DNA of 64,000 nt from Portulaca oleracea (GCA_029582165.1 CM055877.1:5633855-5697854); one strand, 5' to 3'. Counted from the first letter of the stretch, positions 11,605 through 30,298 are shown. Notes: generated by a model not told the origin, from the letters alone. Translations and numbers: made by a program.

Positions 11605-14600
11605 CTATAAAACTAACAACAGCACTATTATATGTATAACCAAGACAAGCATTGGGTGAAAACTATTCCGTTGTGAACCACCCCGAATCCACTTTTCAAA
11701 CTTCATTATCTCAAAACTTCGTTGGCTCTTTAACCAAGTTGGGTCATCCTTCTTTGTTGAAGTTAGGTCCAAGCAGTGAGACCCTACAATAAGAGAAACC
11801 GTTAATTAAAGATCATGATAAATGTAAGAATTGGGGGGGGGGGGGTTATTAGGTATTTGAATTGAAAAATAACTAAGGATATACCTAGTCTTGTTTTTGT
11901 GGCCACCAAAGTTTTGGATATGTCATCCAGGACCCTACATAACAACATTTCAAGTCAGTTAAATTTGCAAAAAATTCAAAAATAAAAATCGAGGAGATAG
12001 GATTAAATATGTCTAATTACCCCGCACTATTGTAAGGATCCATCAAGCCGTTGGAAAAGATAATGTTGCTACCATCTTTGATATCCTGTAACAATTTTAC
12101 ACAACAAAGTCAATTGTAAAGGAATTAGAACGAACTTATGATGAAAAAACTGAAATTAATTAATTAGTTATTGTGTAAATTTAAACAAAAAACTCATACC
12201 CGGCCTCCATAGTAGGTTTGAACCCAATTAGGACGAGGCCAAGTTTCATATCTTTCCCTACAGTTTTGCATATATTGGCTTCTGTTAGGGAAGATCTCTG
12301 GCGGAAGTATGGGATTATGCCCTTTACATCCCTTGATATGGACAATCTCACTACATTCCTGCATTTCAAATCCAATTTATCAATTAGTGAATCCAACGTG
12401 GAAATTAAAATAAAAAATGTATATATACCTGCCAATTCCAGGCTCTCAATGAATCTGAACTGAGATCATCAAAGATGGAAGCACCATAAGAGAGTGGTAA
12501 GTGGACACAAGATCCAGTCGCCATCGTAAAGAGTGCCTGTACTAATCCCTCAATGGTGTTCTTCTTCTTAAATGCCGTAACTATGGGAGAACAAACATGA
12601 TTTATCCAATAGTTGTATCTCCCATTATATTGAGCGGCGAATGCAAACACTTCAACTAACATCACTTTCAACTCAAATGTCGAGTTGAGGGGTCTGACAA
12701 ACACATACATATATAACATGTATATTACTCTTGAGTGAAGGAAAAGGAAATAAGAATTACAAACTTACACACAAACTAAAAATTGTTGTACTTTTTTCAA
12801 AAAACAAAAAAAAATAAAAATGGTTGTACTTCAAATTATTGTCGAAGCCAAAAGACAACGTACACTCAAAGTATACATGACAATATTTTGATATTGGACA
12901 ATTTATTAACACGCTCTTCACCATCAACCCTACACAAAAATGCACCTCTTTCTCATCTTCAAGTCTAGCTTGCGTGAAAAACACTTAGATATTTTTTTTA
13001 CTGACACCATACTTCATCCCGACATCCTTCGTAAGAAATCATTGCCATGATTTATTTCAAGTCTACTTATATATTATATAGTATAGTATAGAATAACTTA
13101 TATGTATGGAATATGACTTAGTCAAGAATTGAGTAATGAAAGACCCTTTAACTCAGTGGTAGAGTAACACCATGGTAAGGCGTAAATCATTGGTTCATAT
13201 CCGATAAGGGGTTTTTGAGTTTCTTTATAAAACGCCATCATATTGGAACGGGGAATGGAAATAGAGTTTGCTGATTTTTTTTAAAGTACAAAAAATAAGC
13301 TATTGTATATAAAATATAAAGTAACTGTATAAGTATAATAAGGAAAAAAAACTAAATTAGGCGCTTAATTTAGTCCTGAATGGATAAGTCGTGATCCAGA
13401 GTTCTTGAAAGTAGCTTCCATCTTGTTTACAAAGGGTGTACATACAAAGAGGCTTGTTAGTTGTTACACGTATAATAACAATGCATGACACAAGTGTGTC
13501 AAATAGCAATAAGTAGGATAAAACTCAGTCATGAATACAAATGTCTTTGCTATCAAAGAACAATTATTAATATTACATAGATGCTATAACAATGTTAACT
13601 ATAAATGTCACATTTTATGTTAGATTACTCACAGTCATTTATCACACTACCATAAACTATACTGTCCTAATTCATTGGGGTTGATTATGTTGATCTTGCA
13701 TATATTTCATACTTGAAGAAATAAAAAACAAGATGAAGGAAGAGATGAAGTTGTACTTGCAAGTGTTGAAGATTTTGCTCAAACGAGCAAGACCGTCAGG
13801 GCGTGAATTGATGTCATCAATTAGGCTCCAGGACTGACGAATGATGTCAGCACACTTTCGATTCACTCGCTGAGAAATTAAACATTAAAAACCAAAACCA
13901 ACATCTATTGAGTTATAACTAAATACATGATGTTATAATTAGTATATTGAACTACATATTGAGTTAATGAACACTTATGTGATTAAAAAAAAGAACAAAA
14001 TAGAAGAATTCACATACATAATTAATTGATACATTTTGTAATTCTAATGGATGTAAGGTGGGTTTTTCTAACGTCTAACCTCGTAGTCGCTCGTGATAAT
14101 AGAACAGTAGTCACGCTCTGGGGGAATATCCTCAAAAAAGAGGATAGGGGCAGATGAAGCGAGGGCTCCAATTGCAATGTGCGGAAATTTGAGGCGGAAC
14201 CATGCCGCCAACACTACAATATTTATCAAATTAGATTCTTGAGATATAATTGTCATTATTGAGAAGGAAAAAGAATAGTAATAAACCAAACAAAAAATAG
14301 AAAAATAGAAAAACAAAATCAAACCCATGGAGGGTTCACTTACTCCCGGCGTAGGACCCTCCAATCACGATCACTGGTGAGTCATGAGCTGACAGATTTG
14401 CCTTGAGACTTAAAATAATCTCAGCGAAATCAACTAGGGCTTCCTCTATGTTCAGGTAACTCCTAACCGTGGGAGAAAAGAAAGCAGCATCGATCGATCC
14501 ATATGGAACTGATGCCCCATAGAATCGATGCTACGAAAAACAAAAAACAGAAAAAAAGATACTTAGATGTTTTCTTAATTAAAACAAAACCTGAAAAAAT

Positions 14601-15706
14601 ACAAAAAAAAAAGAAACTGAAAAAATACTAATAGGTTAAGTTCGGGCCAGCCCATAAACATATCGAGTTCAAGCTTAGCTAGGCTGGGTTTAGGCCATCC
14701 CATAAACAGTTCAAGTTTGGGCTGGGCCAAAAATTTCTCAAGTAGGCTTGGGCTATTCTTTTATAATGCCAAGTTGCCAAGTGCCGTAAAGATCTGATGA
14801 TTAGGGCTAGATTTAGTTCTAGTATTATTCTTTTTTTTTTTGCAGAAATCCAGTTGTAGTATTATTCTATACCTTCCTATTGCAACCGTTTGGAGGAAAC
14901 AACTATTTTCAGAACATATTTCACATTTCATCAAACTCTTGCTATGTACTGGGAACAACTCAGTAAATAGTAACAAATTTGTATTGCATAAATACTGATA
15001 AATTTGAACTTATTAAGTGGGGCCTTAGTTACTCATATACTAGAGTATAATCATTCATTCATTCATTCATGCATTCATTTTTTTTCTATGATTGATTGCA
15101 AGCCAAAGGCTTAAAGGTTCGTAAAATATAGCAAAACCGTATTACAAAACAGCAAGCAATTCATTCGTACATTCATTTAATGCAAAGAAAGATTAATATA
15201 TCCATGGTTAAATTTCAAGCTTCAACATATATATGTATATGTATCTAAACATGACCAAACATATACAAGGACACCTTCACTAATTAAGCAAGTTTGATGG
15301 ATGAACACAAATCATGGTGGGAGCTCTAATTAACAAAAGCAAACCATGAATTCCTAGCTAGTTTAGAAATTTATATGCATATGGAAAACATGATCAATTA
15401 TACCTCAATGTAAAGGACGAGAGCTCGTAAGCGAGGAGCAGCCTGGTTGATAACTCCAACGTTCCCAACGGAGGTACCAATTGGGGTCTCCCCTCCGAAG
15501 AAGACCAACATGGGCCCTTTGTTTTTGGGCCCGTCCCAATAGGTTTCGTCCACGAAAAATCTTTGTTGGAAGGTTATTTTCTCGTAGAGTCCCCCAATCC
15601 CAAAATGTGTAAGTCTCTGGGTGTAGTACTGGGCCGCGGGATCACTTGTGGCCCCCACCAACATCCACAAGGACAAGACCAAGATGAAGAATATAGGAGT
15701 CGTCAT
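11605..15706 (-). CDS. S28 serine carboxypeptidase (Pro-X carboxypeptidase-like), copy B
   Basis: Nine exons on the - strand: 15706-15404, 14530-14344, 14213-14080, 13869-13757, 12693-12429, 12358-12200, 12085-12021, 11934-11885 and 11783-11605, all GT-AG and in phase; 484 aa. Peptidase family S28 (lysosomal Pro-X carboxypeptidase/DPP7 type) removes residues next to proline at C- or N-termini. Visible hallmarks are an N-terminal signal peptide (about 1-20), EHRFYGAS, the nucleophile motif GGSYAG with Ser160, Asp403 in NGLMDPY and His428 in GSHCLDL, with several cysteines likely in disulfides. The first in-frame ATG after the TATA box is used. The last about 25 residues are a small-residue site (RGGSQ), a short polar spacer and a hydrophobic run to the C-terminus, resembling a GPI-anchor signal; copy A encodes a similar tail after its stop. 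Substrate is unknown. Confidence 0.92.
11834..11847. repeat. Poly-G tract in S28 intron 8
   Basis: A run of about 13 G occurs in the intron between exons 8 and 9. Copy A has a similar run near 3160. It is a length-variable homopolymer. Confidence 0.8.
13142..13213 (+). pseudogene. Plastid trnT-GGU-derived sequence (NUPT) in S28 intron 4
   Basis: The 72 nt closely follow plastid tRNA-Thr(GGU): D-arm 'actcagtggtagagtaac', anticodon loop 'atggtaa' (GGT), T-arm 'ggttcatatcc' and acceptor remnants. Flanking sequence (about 13060-13350) is absent from unit 1 and may belong to the same plastid insert. Acceptor-stem and T-loop changes, and lack of a known nuclear origin, argue against function. Confidence 0.75.
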
Positions 15707-15829
15707 ATCTTTTCTGAGCAATGGAAATAATTAAGATGATCAATTGGGGTGGCAAAAATGGTTTAGGGTTTATGATTAGGGTTTAGAGTATTCAAGGTTG
15801 TGTTTGTGTATGTTGAGGCGGGGGGGGGG

Positions 15830-15837
15830 TATTTATA
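15830..15837 (-). promoter_or_regulatory. TATA box of S28 copy B
   Basis: TATAAATA on the - strand lies about 125 nt upstream of the ATG at 15706, next to a C/G homopolymer (15821-15829). Copy A has no counterpart because the duplication junction removed it. Confidence 0.65.
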
Positions 15838-15849
15838 GAGGGTGAAAGT

Positions 15850-16900
15850 AGATGGAGGTGGAGAAAGGAGAGAAATAGATCGAGAAGATAAATACGTAGA
15901 TGAAAACATGCATGTATGTACATTTATAATGGGATTAATACAAAATTTAAAGATTATTGCATCTCCATTTTTGTCTCTGATCTCAAATAAAGCATTATGC
16001 CCCACTTTTTTTCCAAATTGCTCCATTATTCGTTTAATTACAAAATCACAGAATATTATAAGTGTACAGTGTTAAGGTGTGAATATTTGGCAAAAGAGAT
16101 CGAAGGCTTAGGCCTTAAGCCTTTCCCCTTCAGCTTCATTATTCACTTCTTAGTTCTTACCCCCCAAAAGAAGAAAAAAAAAAAGAAAAAGTAAGAGATA
16201 AAGACGATAGAAAGAAAGGAGGGAAACAAGCCAGGGAAGAAACAAAAAATAGAGTTCACCCTCCAAAATTAACTATTTTAATGGATGAAAATTTGTTGGT
16301 TCACACTGAGTTGAGCGAAATCATATTTTTCCTTTGATTTATATATCAAATTTTTATAGTTATATGATATATAAACACTTATTTATGCACTTAAAGCATT
16401 TAATTTCGAACTCGATCTATTATTAACCTTACTTAGAGTTTTTTGTTTCAATAAAAATTTTTTTTAGGAAATGTGCATGATCTTCATTGAAATAAAACAT
16501 GAATGTCTTACTTAATTGTGTCCCTCATACGAAATAAATATGAATGTCTTTACTTATGTCCCTCACAAAAATGGACTCCATGAATGAAATATAAGAACTG
16601 ATAGAATATACATGTAATTTCATGCATCATGCATGCATAATGCATGGATGCATGGTAGTAAGACAAAAAGCAATCAACGGACACATCACTATTTTTCTTT
16701 TCAAATACTTTTGCATGCATGCCCATGTCTCAAATATACTTTTCTAAAGCGAAAAGGAAATTAAACTTAAAGAAAATAAGAACAAATTCTTATTTGGCAA
16801 AAGAGAAAGAATGAGACCTTTTGCCTCTGGTTGCCATTTTTGTATACCAAAATTATAAAATATGTTGGGGGTAAGATATATCTTAATTAAATGTCTTGTT
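15850..16900. other. No gene seen; AT-rich flank upstream of S28 copy B
   Basis: The region holds AT-rich intergenic DNA, a purine-rich stretch near 16165-16230 and small palindromic 'atgcatgcat' tracts near 16620-16650. I see no coding sequence. Confidence 0.5.
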
Positions 16901-16903
16901 TTT

Positions 16904-17460
16904 TATAAAATTTATATATTTATAAATTAAATTGAAAAAAAATTATATGATTGACTTCTATAACTATAATAATACATAAAAAAGATATAAAATTACACTT
17001 TTATCTATAATTTTACAAATTTACCAAAAAAACGTCTAAAATATGTCTAACGGATGAGGTTCATTCGTTAGGGTGCCAATTTTAATTGTTGACGCAGTCA
17101 ACACATTCCAAACTTCTTATAATTGATGATTTAATAATAACTATATAAAAAAAGTTGAGGGTTAAAAATGATAATACGATTAATTTCATGAGAAGCAAGA
17201 CAATTAAACAATGTCTTGTCTCAAGACACGTATCACCACTCTTTTGTATATACCTACATGTTTTCTTTTGAGTATGCTCGGTTTGGTTTGGAGTGGGTTG
17301 TATCTTGCTTAAGTCATCAGTTTAATTGTAACTAATAATTAAGATCAATTTAAACATCATAAATATATGGAAATGGGTAAGATAATAAAAAGGAAAACTT
17401 TCAACCACCATAACATTGGCAAAACAATGCTCCAAAAAAATTGAATCTTTTTGATTGAAT
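16904..17460. repeat. 0.56 kb tandem duplication, unit a
   Basis: It starts 'ttttataaaatttatatatt' and includes 'gtctaaaatatgtctaac' and 'catgagaagcaagacaatta'; the following unit repeats it nearly base for base. No coding frame. Confidence 0.85.
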
Positions 17461-18027
17461 CTTTTATAAAATTTATATATTTTATAAATTAAATTGAAAA
17501 AAATTACATGTTTGACTTCTATAACTATAATAATACATAAAAAAGATATAAAATTACACTTTTGTCTATACTTTTAAAATTTACAAAAAAAAAAGTCTAA
17601 AATATGTCTAACGTATGAGGTTCATTTGTTAAGATGTCAATTTTAATTGGTTGCGTAGCCAACATATTCCAAACTTTTTACAATTGATGATTTAATAGTA
17701 GCTATCAAAAAAAGTTGGGGATTAAAAATAATAATACGTATTAATTTCATGAGAAGCAAGACAATTAAACAATGTCTTGCCCTAAGATACGTATCACCAC
17801 TCTTTTGTATATACATACCTACGTGTTTTTTTTGAGTATACTTGGTTTGGCTTGGAGTGGGTTATATCTTGCTTATGTCATCAGTATATTGTGACGACTA
17901 ATAATTAAGATCATTAAACGTCATAAATATATGGAAATGGGTAAGATAATAAAAAGGAAAATTTTCAACCACCATAACATTCGCAACACAATGCTCCAAA
18001 AAATTGAATTTTTTTTATTGAATTATT
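17461..18027. repeat. 0.56 kb tandem duplication, unit b
   Basis: This is the second copy of unit a, with scattered substitutions and small indels (for example 'acggatgagg' versus 'acgtatgagg'). It ends in the same 'aaaaattgaat' sequence that joins the two units. Confidence 0.85.
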
Positions 18028-18118
18028 CAGAAGAATATGGCAAAATATAAAGTTAAGTGAAGTTAATGCCCGTTATTGATCAAAATAGCAGGCTAATTAA
18101 GGTGGTCACTATCTTGTA

Positions 18119-18357
18119 CTACCCCCGTTTTGTTTTATCTGTCGTCTAGGGAATTGTGGCAAAAACTTTGACCGTTAATATTTTAATTTGTATAATGATT
18201 CATCATACAAAATTGATATCATTATATTCGTAATAAAAAATACTATTAAAAAAGTATAATATTATATTTTTCTATAAAAGTTTTATATTAGAAATTATTG
18301 ATTAAAAATTGGCACAAAAAACCGTAAATGACAGATAAAAAAGAACGGATGAAGTAA
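18119..18357. mobile_element. Stowaway-like MITE
   Basis: The ends read 'ctacccccgttttgttttat' and, inverted, 'ataaaaaagaacggatgaagta', with TA next to them and internal inverted 'tgtcatttacggt'-type sequence. This is the 'CTCCCTCCGT' style of Tc1/mariner Stowaway elements. No coding capacity. Confidence 0.65.
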
Positions 18358-18476
18358 CATTATGCTTAATTTGCTTAATACTCAACAATGGAATCACCAA
18401 TCGCTTGGGGAATTACTTCAAATCGAAGAAATGTTTTTGTGGATCATTTTAATAAGTTAATGTATAGATATTGAAT

Positions 18477-18826
18477 CAAAAAATTACTCGGAGGTACCCC
18501 AATATATGGGAAAACTATTTTTCGGTACCCCAACTTTTGAAAACTAATTTTGAGGTACCCTTACTTTTTGGCTTAGTAATTATTTGGTGTTTTTCCGGCC
18601 ATCAATTTTATTAAGTGACCAAAATACCTTTATTCTTCTTCTTTAAAGGTACTTCTTAAAAATGGAAGAACAAAAGTATTTCGGTCACTTAACCAAATTG
18701 ATGACCCAAAAAGCACCTAATAATTTCTAACCCAAAAAATAAGAGCACCCCAAAATGAGTTTTGAAAAGTTGGGGTACCTGAAAAACATTTCACCAAAAA
18801 TTAGGGTACCTCCGAGTAATTTTTTG
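18477..18826. mobile_element. MULE-type foldback MITE, 350 bp
   Basis: Termini CAAAAAATTACTCGGAGG and the exact inverse at the right end extend into about 80 bp of imperfect inverted repeat, and the element is close to a full palindrome. It is flanked by a perfect 9-bp target duplication ATATTGAAT (18468-18476 and 18827-18835). A relative lies at 59819-60162. Confidence 0.92.
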
Positions 18827-19126
18827 ATATTGAATGGTTAAAGCGTAACTATATGTGTAGGACAACACTTGATTTTGTGGCTTTAAAAGTTTACTTTAAG
18901 TGATCGATTAAGTGGTAAATATTGAGATCATAGTTATACCAAATCTCTAAGTGGACTTCATTAATTTTTACCTTTTCAAAGACAATTTTATATGACAAAA
19001 AGTAAATATTTTTTCTATAGCGTTCCAATTTAATTTATTAGATGTCTATGAAGAGACAACATATTTTCTCTAAAAACTATATATATATATTTTCCTAATT
19101 ATACATGCTTTCTGTTAAATTTATGT

Positions 19127-19305
19127 TATTGGGGAGATATAAGGTGGGAGCTCACTTCAACCAACGCCCATGGTATACAAGTTAACTGAGGTTCCATCTT
19201 AAAACCAATTGGTGTTAAGAGGAGTAGCCCACGTGACTTATATACCATGTCCTTTTCCTTTAGTTTTTCGACGTAGGACATTTTACTCATGGGTGAATCC
19301 CAACA
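19127..19305 (-). mobile_element. Solo LTR of a TRIM-type retrotransposon
   Basis: The 179 bp match the LTRs of the element at 43089-44774, including 'gaggttccatcttaaaacca' and the shared 'catgggtgaat(t/c)cc'. It is flanked by TATGT on both sides (19122-19126, 19306-19310), a perfect 5-bp target duplication. The terminal TG is mutated to TA on the left. Confidence 0.88.
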
Positions 19306-19343
19306 TATGTATGTAGCAAATGAAGGTGTGCAATATAACATTA

Positions 19344-19585
19344 GGGAGTGTTTGGTAGGAACCCCAGGGAAAAATTTCCCATGGGAAGTTTTCCATGGGA
19401 AATATTTCCTTGGGAAAAATTTCTCTTAGCCCCCTTAAGGGAAATTTTCCCTAGGAAAATGGAGAAAATGGTGGGCCCATCGTAAAAACTTTCCCGAAAT
19501 CAATCTGCATCCAAACATGAGGAAAATAAGTCAACCTGGGAAAATTAACTATTTCCCCGGGGTTATTGACCAACCAAACGCACCC
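19344..19585. mobile_element. MITE with GGGAGTGTTTGG/CCAAACGCACCC ends
   Basis: The left end GGGAGTGTTTGGT is answered by inverted ACCAAACGCACCC. TTA precedes and TAA follows. The interior is rich in 'gggaaa' and 'tttccc' blocks that can fold. The superfamily (PIF/Harbinger-like or hAT-like) is unresolved. A related end lies at 115. Confidence 0.65.
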
Positions 19586-19589
19586 TAAA

Positions 19590-20206
19590 ATTTTGATAAA
19601 TAAATGCAATGTTAAGATAAAATATTTTCTCCCAAAATTGATGACTATTCATATACCACTCAAATTTGTGGTTGATCTTAAACATCTCAAAGTTTCTATC
19701 ATTGTTACTATTTTTATGAGAGAAAGTGCATTTACTTGTTTATTGGCAAATTAAACTAATATTAAGTCAAGGACTACATATTATTTCCATTTTTCTCTTC
19801 CTAATTGCTTTATATAAAGTTAAAAAGTTTAAGATCGGTAAAAGTTAATCATATGTGATAAGTAGTAATTCTTCCATGCTATGTAGCTTTATATATGCTT
19901 GTATAAGAATATGTAATAAGTAGCAACTCTTCCTTGTTAAGTAGCTTCATATATGCTTGTATATATTAAGAATATAATTTTGTTGAAGGCACTCAATGAA
20001 CTTCTTTGATATATTTCATATCCTTGCACCTATATTGTCACTCCTATATAGTTATATCTTACAAGCTAGTAGATATTTTGAATTCAAATACTTTTGAAAA
20101 AGCATGATGTTTACTATTTAAAAGTTAAAGGCCGATACACATTTACCAAGTATGCACATAGCCATTAATATGAAAATAATAAGCGATTTACGTAAGGGAA
20201 TAAGGA
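19590..20206. other. No gene seen
   Basis: AT-rich intergenic sequence with a short local duplication (the 'aataagtag..aactcttcc' segments near 19855 and 19915). From 20099 it is the sequence shared with the window start. Confidence 0.5.
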
Positions 20207-20598
20207 GTTTAAGAACACGTACCCGCAATGGTGAGTATGAGTTAAACCCAATGAATGATGTGGAAGCAGTATGACCCACCAAAAGAGCTAGAGTTAGACT
20301 CTACATGTTAACTTGATTTCCAACAGTGAGCGTGTGTTTGATTAGAATATTTAAAAAAAAGGGGTGTAGACCCCACATTTATCATTTAAATACAGACACT
20401 ACGTACAATAGAAATGAAAAAACAAGAAAAAAAATACCGAGAATCTCGTGTTCGTACTCGCGTGGTGAGCACGAATTCGAGTTTTTCTTACCGCCGACAC
20501 TCGTCCTCGCCGTTACACTGTCTTTCTCGTCCTTGCCCACACCACGTCACTGCCATTTCATTCTCAAACTCGCCGCGTTGCGGATGGTCTTAGAACCA
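20207..20598. mobile_element. MITE, family of the 9.1 kb insert
   Basis: It begins near 'aagaacacgtacccgcaatg' and ends 'gttgcggatggtctta'. The corresponding site at 55-75 reads directly from 'aaggagta' to 'agaaccaacc', so the element is an insertion. The centre is GC-richer. No coding frame that I recognise. Confidence 0.6.
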
Positions 20599-20720
20599 AC
20601 CTTGCCAAATTATGTATATTTGCACTCAATTTTATAATTACCACAAGAAAAAGAAAATAGAATTTTATACTTACCAAAATCATGCAGACGAAAACTAGAT
20701 AAACCCTCAGAAAATAAAAT

Positions 20721-20793
20721 TGGAGATGCGGGGTATCGATCCCCGTACCTCTCGCATGCTAAACGAGCGCTCTACCATCTGAGCTACATCCCC
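20721..20793 (-). tRNA. tRNA-Ala (AGC)
   Basis: The 73-nt cloverleaf on the - strand starts GGGGATGTAGCTC. It has D-arm, anticodon loop TTAGCAT (anticodon AGC), T-arm with 'GGATCGATACC' type loop, and discriminator A. The acceptor stem pairs GGGGATG with CATCTCC and contains G3:U70, the identity element of alanine tRNAs. CCA is not encoded, as usual for nuclear genes. There is no intron. It lies upstream of and divergent from GPI8. Confidence 0.97.
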
Positions 20794-21019
20794 TTGACGT
20801 TTGGTTTTCGAATTTAGAACGTAATATTCGTTTTTTGATTGTTTGTTAAAACGGTTGTGTTTGTTCGACGGTGGTATTATAATCGTACAACCACCACCAC
20901 GGCGGCTGAAATTGGGATCCGGCGATTGAATCAGCGGCAATAATTGGCGTGGATTGCTCAAATCGAATGAAGGAAAAGCGAAGAAGAGCAGTTTGTGCGT
21001 GATTTGTGCGATTCTTGAG

Positions 21020-21290
21020 GTAAATTGGAACCCTAGTTATTTCTGTTTGATCTGGATTTGTCTGTGAAAAGTCATGAATTACTGTTTGTGGCCATAATAG
21101 TGAAGTTGATATAACTCCTCTACTGCAACATGATTTTGTTTATCCTGGTAAACATATTATTCTTTGAGATGCATCTAGATACCAATCACTAGGACCATTT
21201 CCTGTGTATTTGATTCTATTCTGAATCTCAATTCATTGTGAGATTTAAGTATGTCCACACCTGAGGCTCTTATGGTTCTACTTTTGGCAG
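21020..21290 (+). other. 5'-UTR intron of GPI8
   Basis: A donor in 'cttgag|gtaaat' and an acceptor in 'tttggcag|ttg' lie upstream of the ATG at 21331. A leader exon ending at 21019 with this intron is a common arrangement in plant genes; it is inferred from splice motifs only. Confidence 0.55.
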
Positions 21291-21330
21291 TTGATTTGTT
21301 GATAAGAATTGGATTAATCAGAGGAGAAAG

Positions 21331-28392
<7,062 letters not shown>

Positions 28393-29930
28393 AGGTTAGA
28401 CACTTCGGCTCCAAATCTTTGTGTCCTCTGCTCACCCTTGTTTTCGTAAGCCCCTAGCAGTGCAAACTGTGGAGTAATTGACACAAATTTCTGTTAACCT
28501 TAACTTTTTCTTTAAGAAGGGTAAGTAGGCCCGTCAATTGGACCCTATCTCTATGGTAAACACTGGTAAACTTTATAGCCAGGGATCGATAATGAATATC
28601 AAACTGCCCATGACAAATATGACCCATCAACCTTGTAATTTCCACTCAAGGGTAATGTTTTTGCTTCCACCAAGAATGAACCTTGTTGCCAAATTGGCAA
28701 CCACGGTATTTTTGTTAACCTTATATTGTCTCCTTTCATCTCACCTTTCACCTATGGCTTTGATTCGGGGTGCCCCCGTAGAGATGAGTCCACTAATCCT
28801 AAACTTGAATAATTCCTATCAAAGTTTCGGATATGTTCATCACTATTCAAACCTTTGTGTGATGCCTTTCCAAAATTTTCAGGGAAACAGAAGAACATTC
28901 CACTTTTCAGCACCGTCTTCGAGGCAGTTCGGGTAACTGTTGGCCCAAGATGTGCAGCCATATTAACTGAGAATTGTGCTTGGAAAGAGATCGAAACATG
29001 ATCAGCCACAGATATTACCCTTCGCAGAGTTTGACAATGTACATTTCTTCTGCCTGTGAGGTTTTGGTAGCATTGATGTATTGAAAATGAAATTATTTGT
29101 TGCTTTGGTAATATTTACTCCATGCTGATTAATCTCATTGGCTGAGCTCTGCTAATGCTGTATTTGTGACCTTAGAAATCTTTATTTGTTTACAGAAATC
29201 TGTGTTTTTTTTTTGGGTATAGTAGGAGACAGGAAGAAATCTTTATGTTTCAAACAAAATGCTTGCCCAAAAACTATTTTGTGCAATAGAGTTAGATTAG
29301 TTGGTTATTGATAGGTTTTGAAGTGTACTGTTGGAAGACCTCTTCTACTTTTCCTTATTTTTTTTGGTCACACCAGTTCTATACAATAAGTATTGTGTCC
29401 GTTGGCTATAATTTCAAGGGTTATTGAACAACAATAACGCCGTGTTTATGGATATTAGACACGAGTAATTCCTATTGAAAAGTTATACGACACTATAATT
29501 ACTACGAATTATTATTTTCCGTGCACCGCTACCACCAAGTTAAAATTAGTTGACTGCTGATGATGATGTTGAGGTTATCTTTGTGGATTGTAATATACCC
29601 ATTTTACCTTCTGGAGTATTGGATCATAATACTCATCTTTATTGTTAAATACTGATATATATGACCGTTATACCTAAGTGATTTAAGAAAATTGGATTTT
29701 AATAATCCTTACTTTTAGCTTTAATTTTTGTATTCTAGTGGTAAAAAAAATTGTATTTTAATGGTACTAGTTTTACCTATACATTTTTTTTTCATTCTTG
29801 TCTCATACTGTTTTTAATTTTTCACTTAGCCAAAAAATTAGTAGTCACTAAAAGAATTTTTAACTTACTATTTGGAGAACCAAAATGGGAACTATTTAGA
29901 ACCAAATAACAATTTTCATTCTTGTCTCAT
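28393..29930. other. 3' flank of GPI8; no further gene supported
   Basis: The first several hundred bases probably contain the 3' untranslated region. A 132-codon open frame on + at 28538-28936 has no recognisable domain. A stretch near 29570-29740 resembles the terminal sequence of the 7397-7945 MITE family (ttggattgtaatatac...), suggesting a decayed copy. Confidence 0.5.
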
Positions 29931-29936
29931 ATAAAA

Positions 29937-30207
29937 TAATTGAAGTAGGTGTATTTACTATTTAGAACCAAAATGGGAACTAGAGGTCAAAAGGCTTCAT
30001 TCCTTCTCTTTTACCAAATAAGAATTAGTTCTTATTTTGTTTTAAGTATACCTCTAACCTTTAGCCTATGTATATACTTGAAATAATTGAAGTAGATGTA
30101 TTTAGAACCAAAATGGAAACTAGAGGTCAAAAGGTTTCCTTCCCTCTCTTTTACCAAATAAGAATTTGTTTTTATTCAGTTTTAAGTATACCTTTAACCT
30201 TTAGCCT
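29937..30207. repeat. Local tandem duplication, about 130-140 bp unit
   Basis: Two consecutive copies (about 29937-30070 and 30071-30207) share 'actagaggtcaaaagg', 'cttttaccaaataagaat' and 'taacctttagcct'. Related sequence in inverted orientation lies near 16785-16840. Confidence 0.7.
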
Positions 30208-30298
30208 TTAACACTATTAGATACGATAGTACTTTGCAAAGAAGAAGTGGGCAAAAGTATTTGGAAAAAGTAGTGAGTGGTTGCTGCTTTTTGTCTTA

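Larger units (their letters stand above)
8236..15400. repeat. Tandem segmental duplication, unit 2
   Basis: It repeats unit 1 from 'tgtctgattttgtgtaatg' onward and includes peptide copy 2 and S28 copy B; S28 exon 1 is complete here. Unit-2-specific insertions are at about 9096-9885 and 9951-10699, and there is a plastid-derived piece near 13142. Confidence 0.9.

Noticed and set aside
12218..12463. Open frames antisense to S28 exon 6 (also 3498-3791 in copy A)
   Set aside because: They are shadows of the spliced S28 exons on the minus strand, which carry the family motifs.
13142..13213. Functional tRNA-Thr gene
   Set aside because: It matches the plastid trnT-GGU with acceptor and T-arm changes and lies in an intron of a nuclear gene; a transferred pseudogene is the simpler reading.
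28538..28936. 132-codon open frame on + after GPI8
   Set aside because: No domain or signal I recognise, no start context, and it lies in the likely 3' untranslated or flanking region. An overlapping minus frame of similar length argues for chance.
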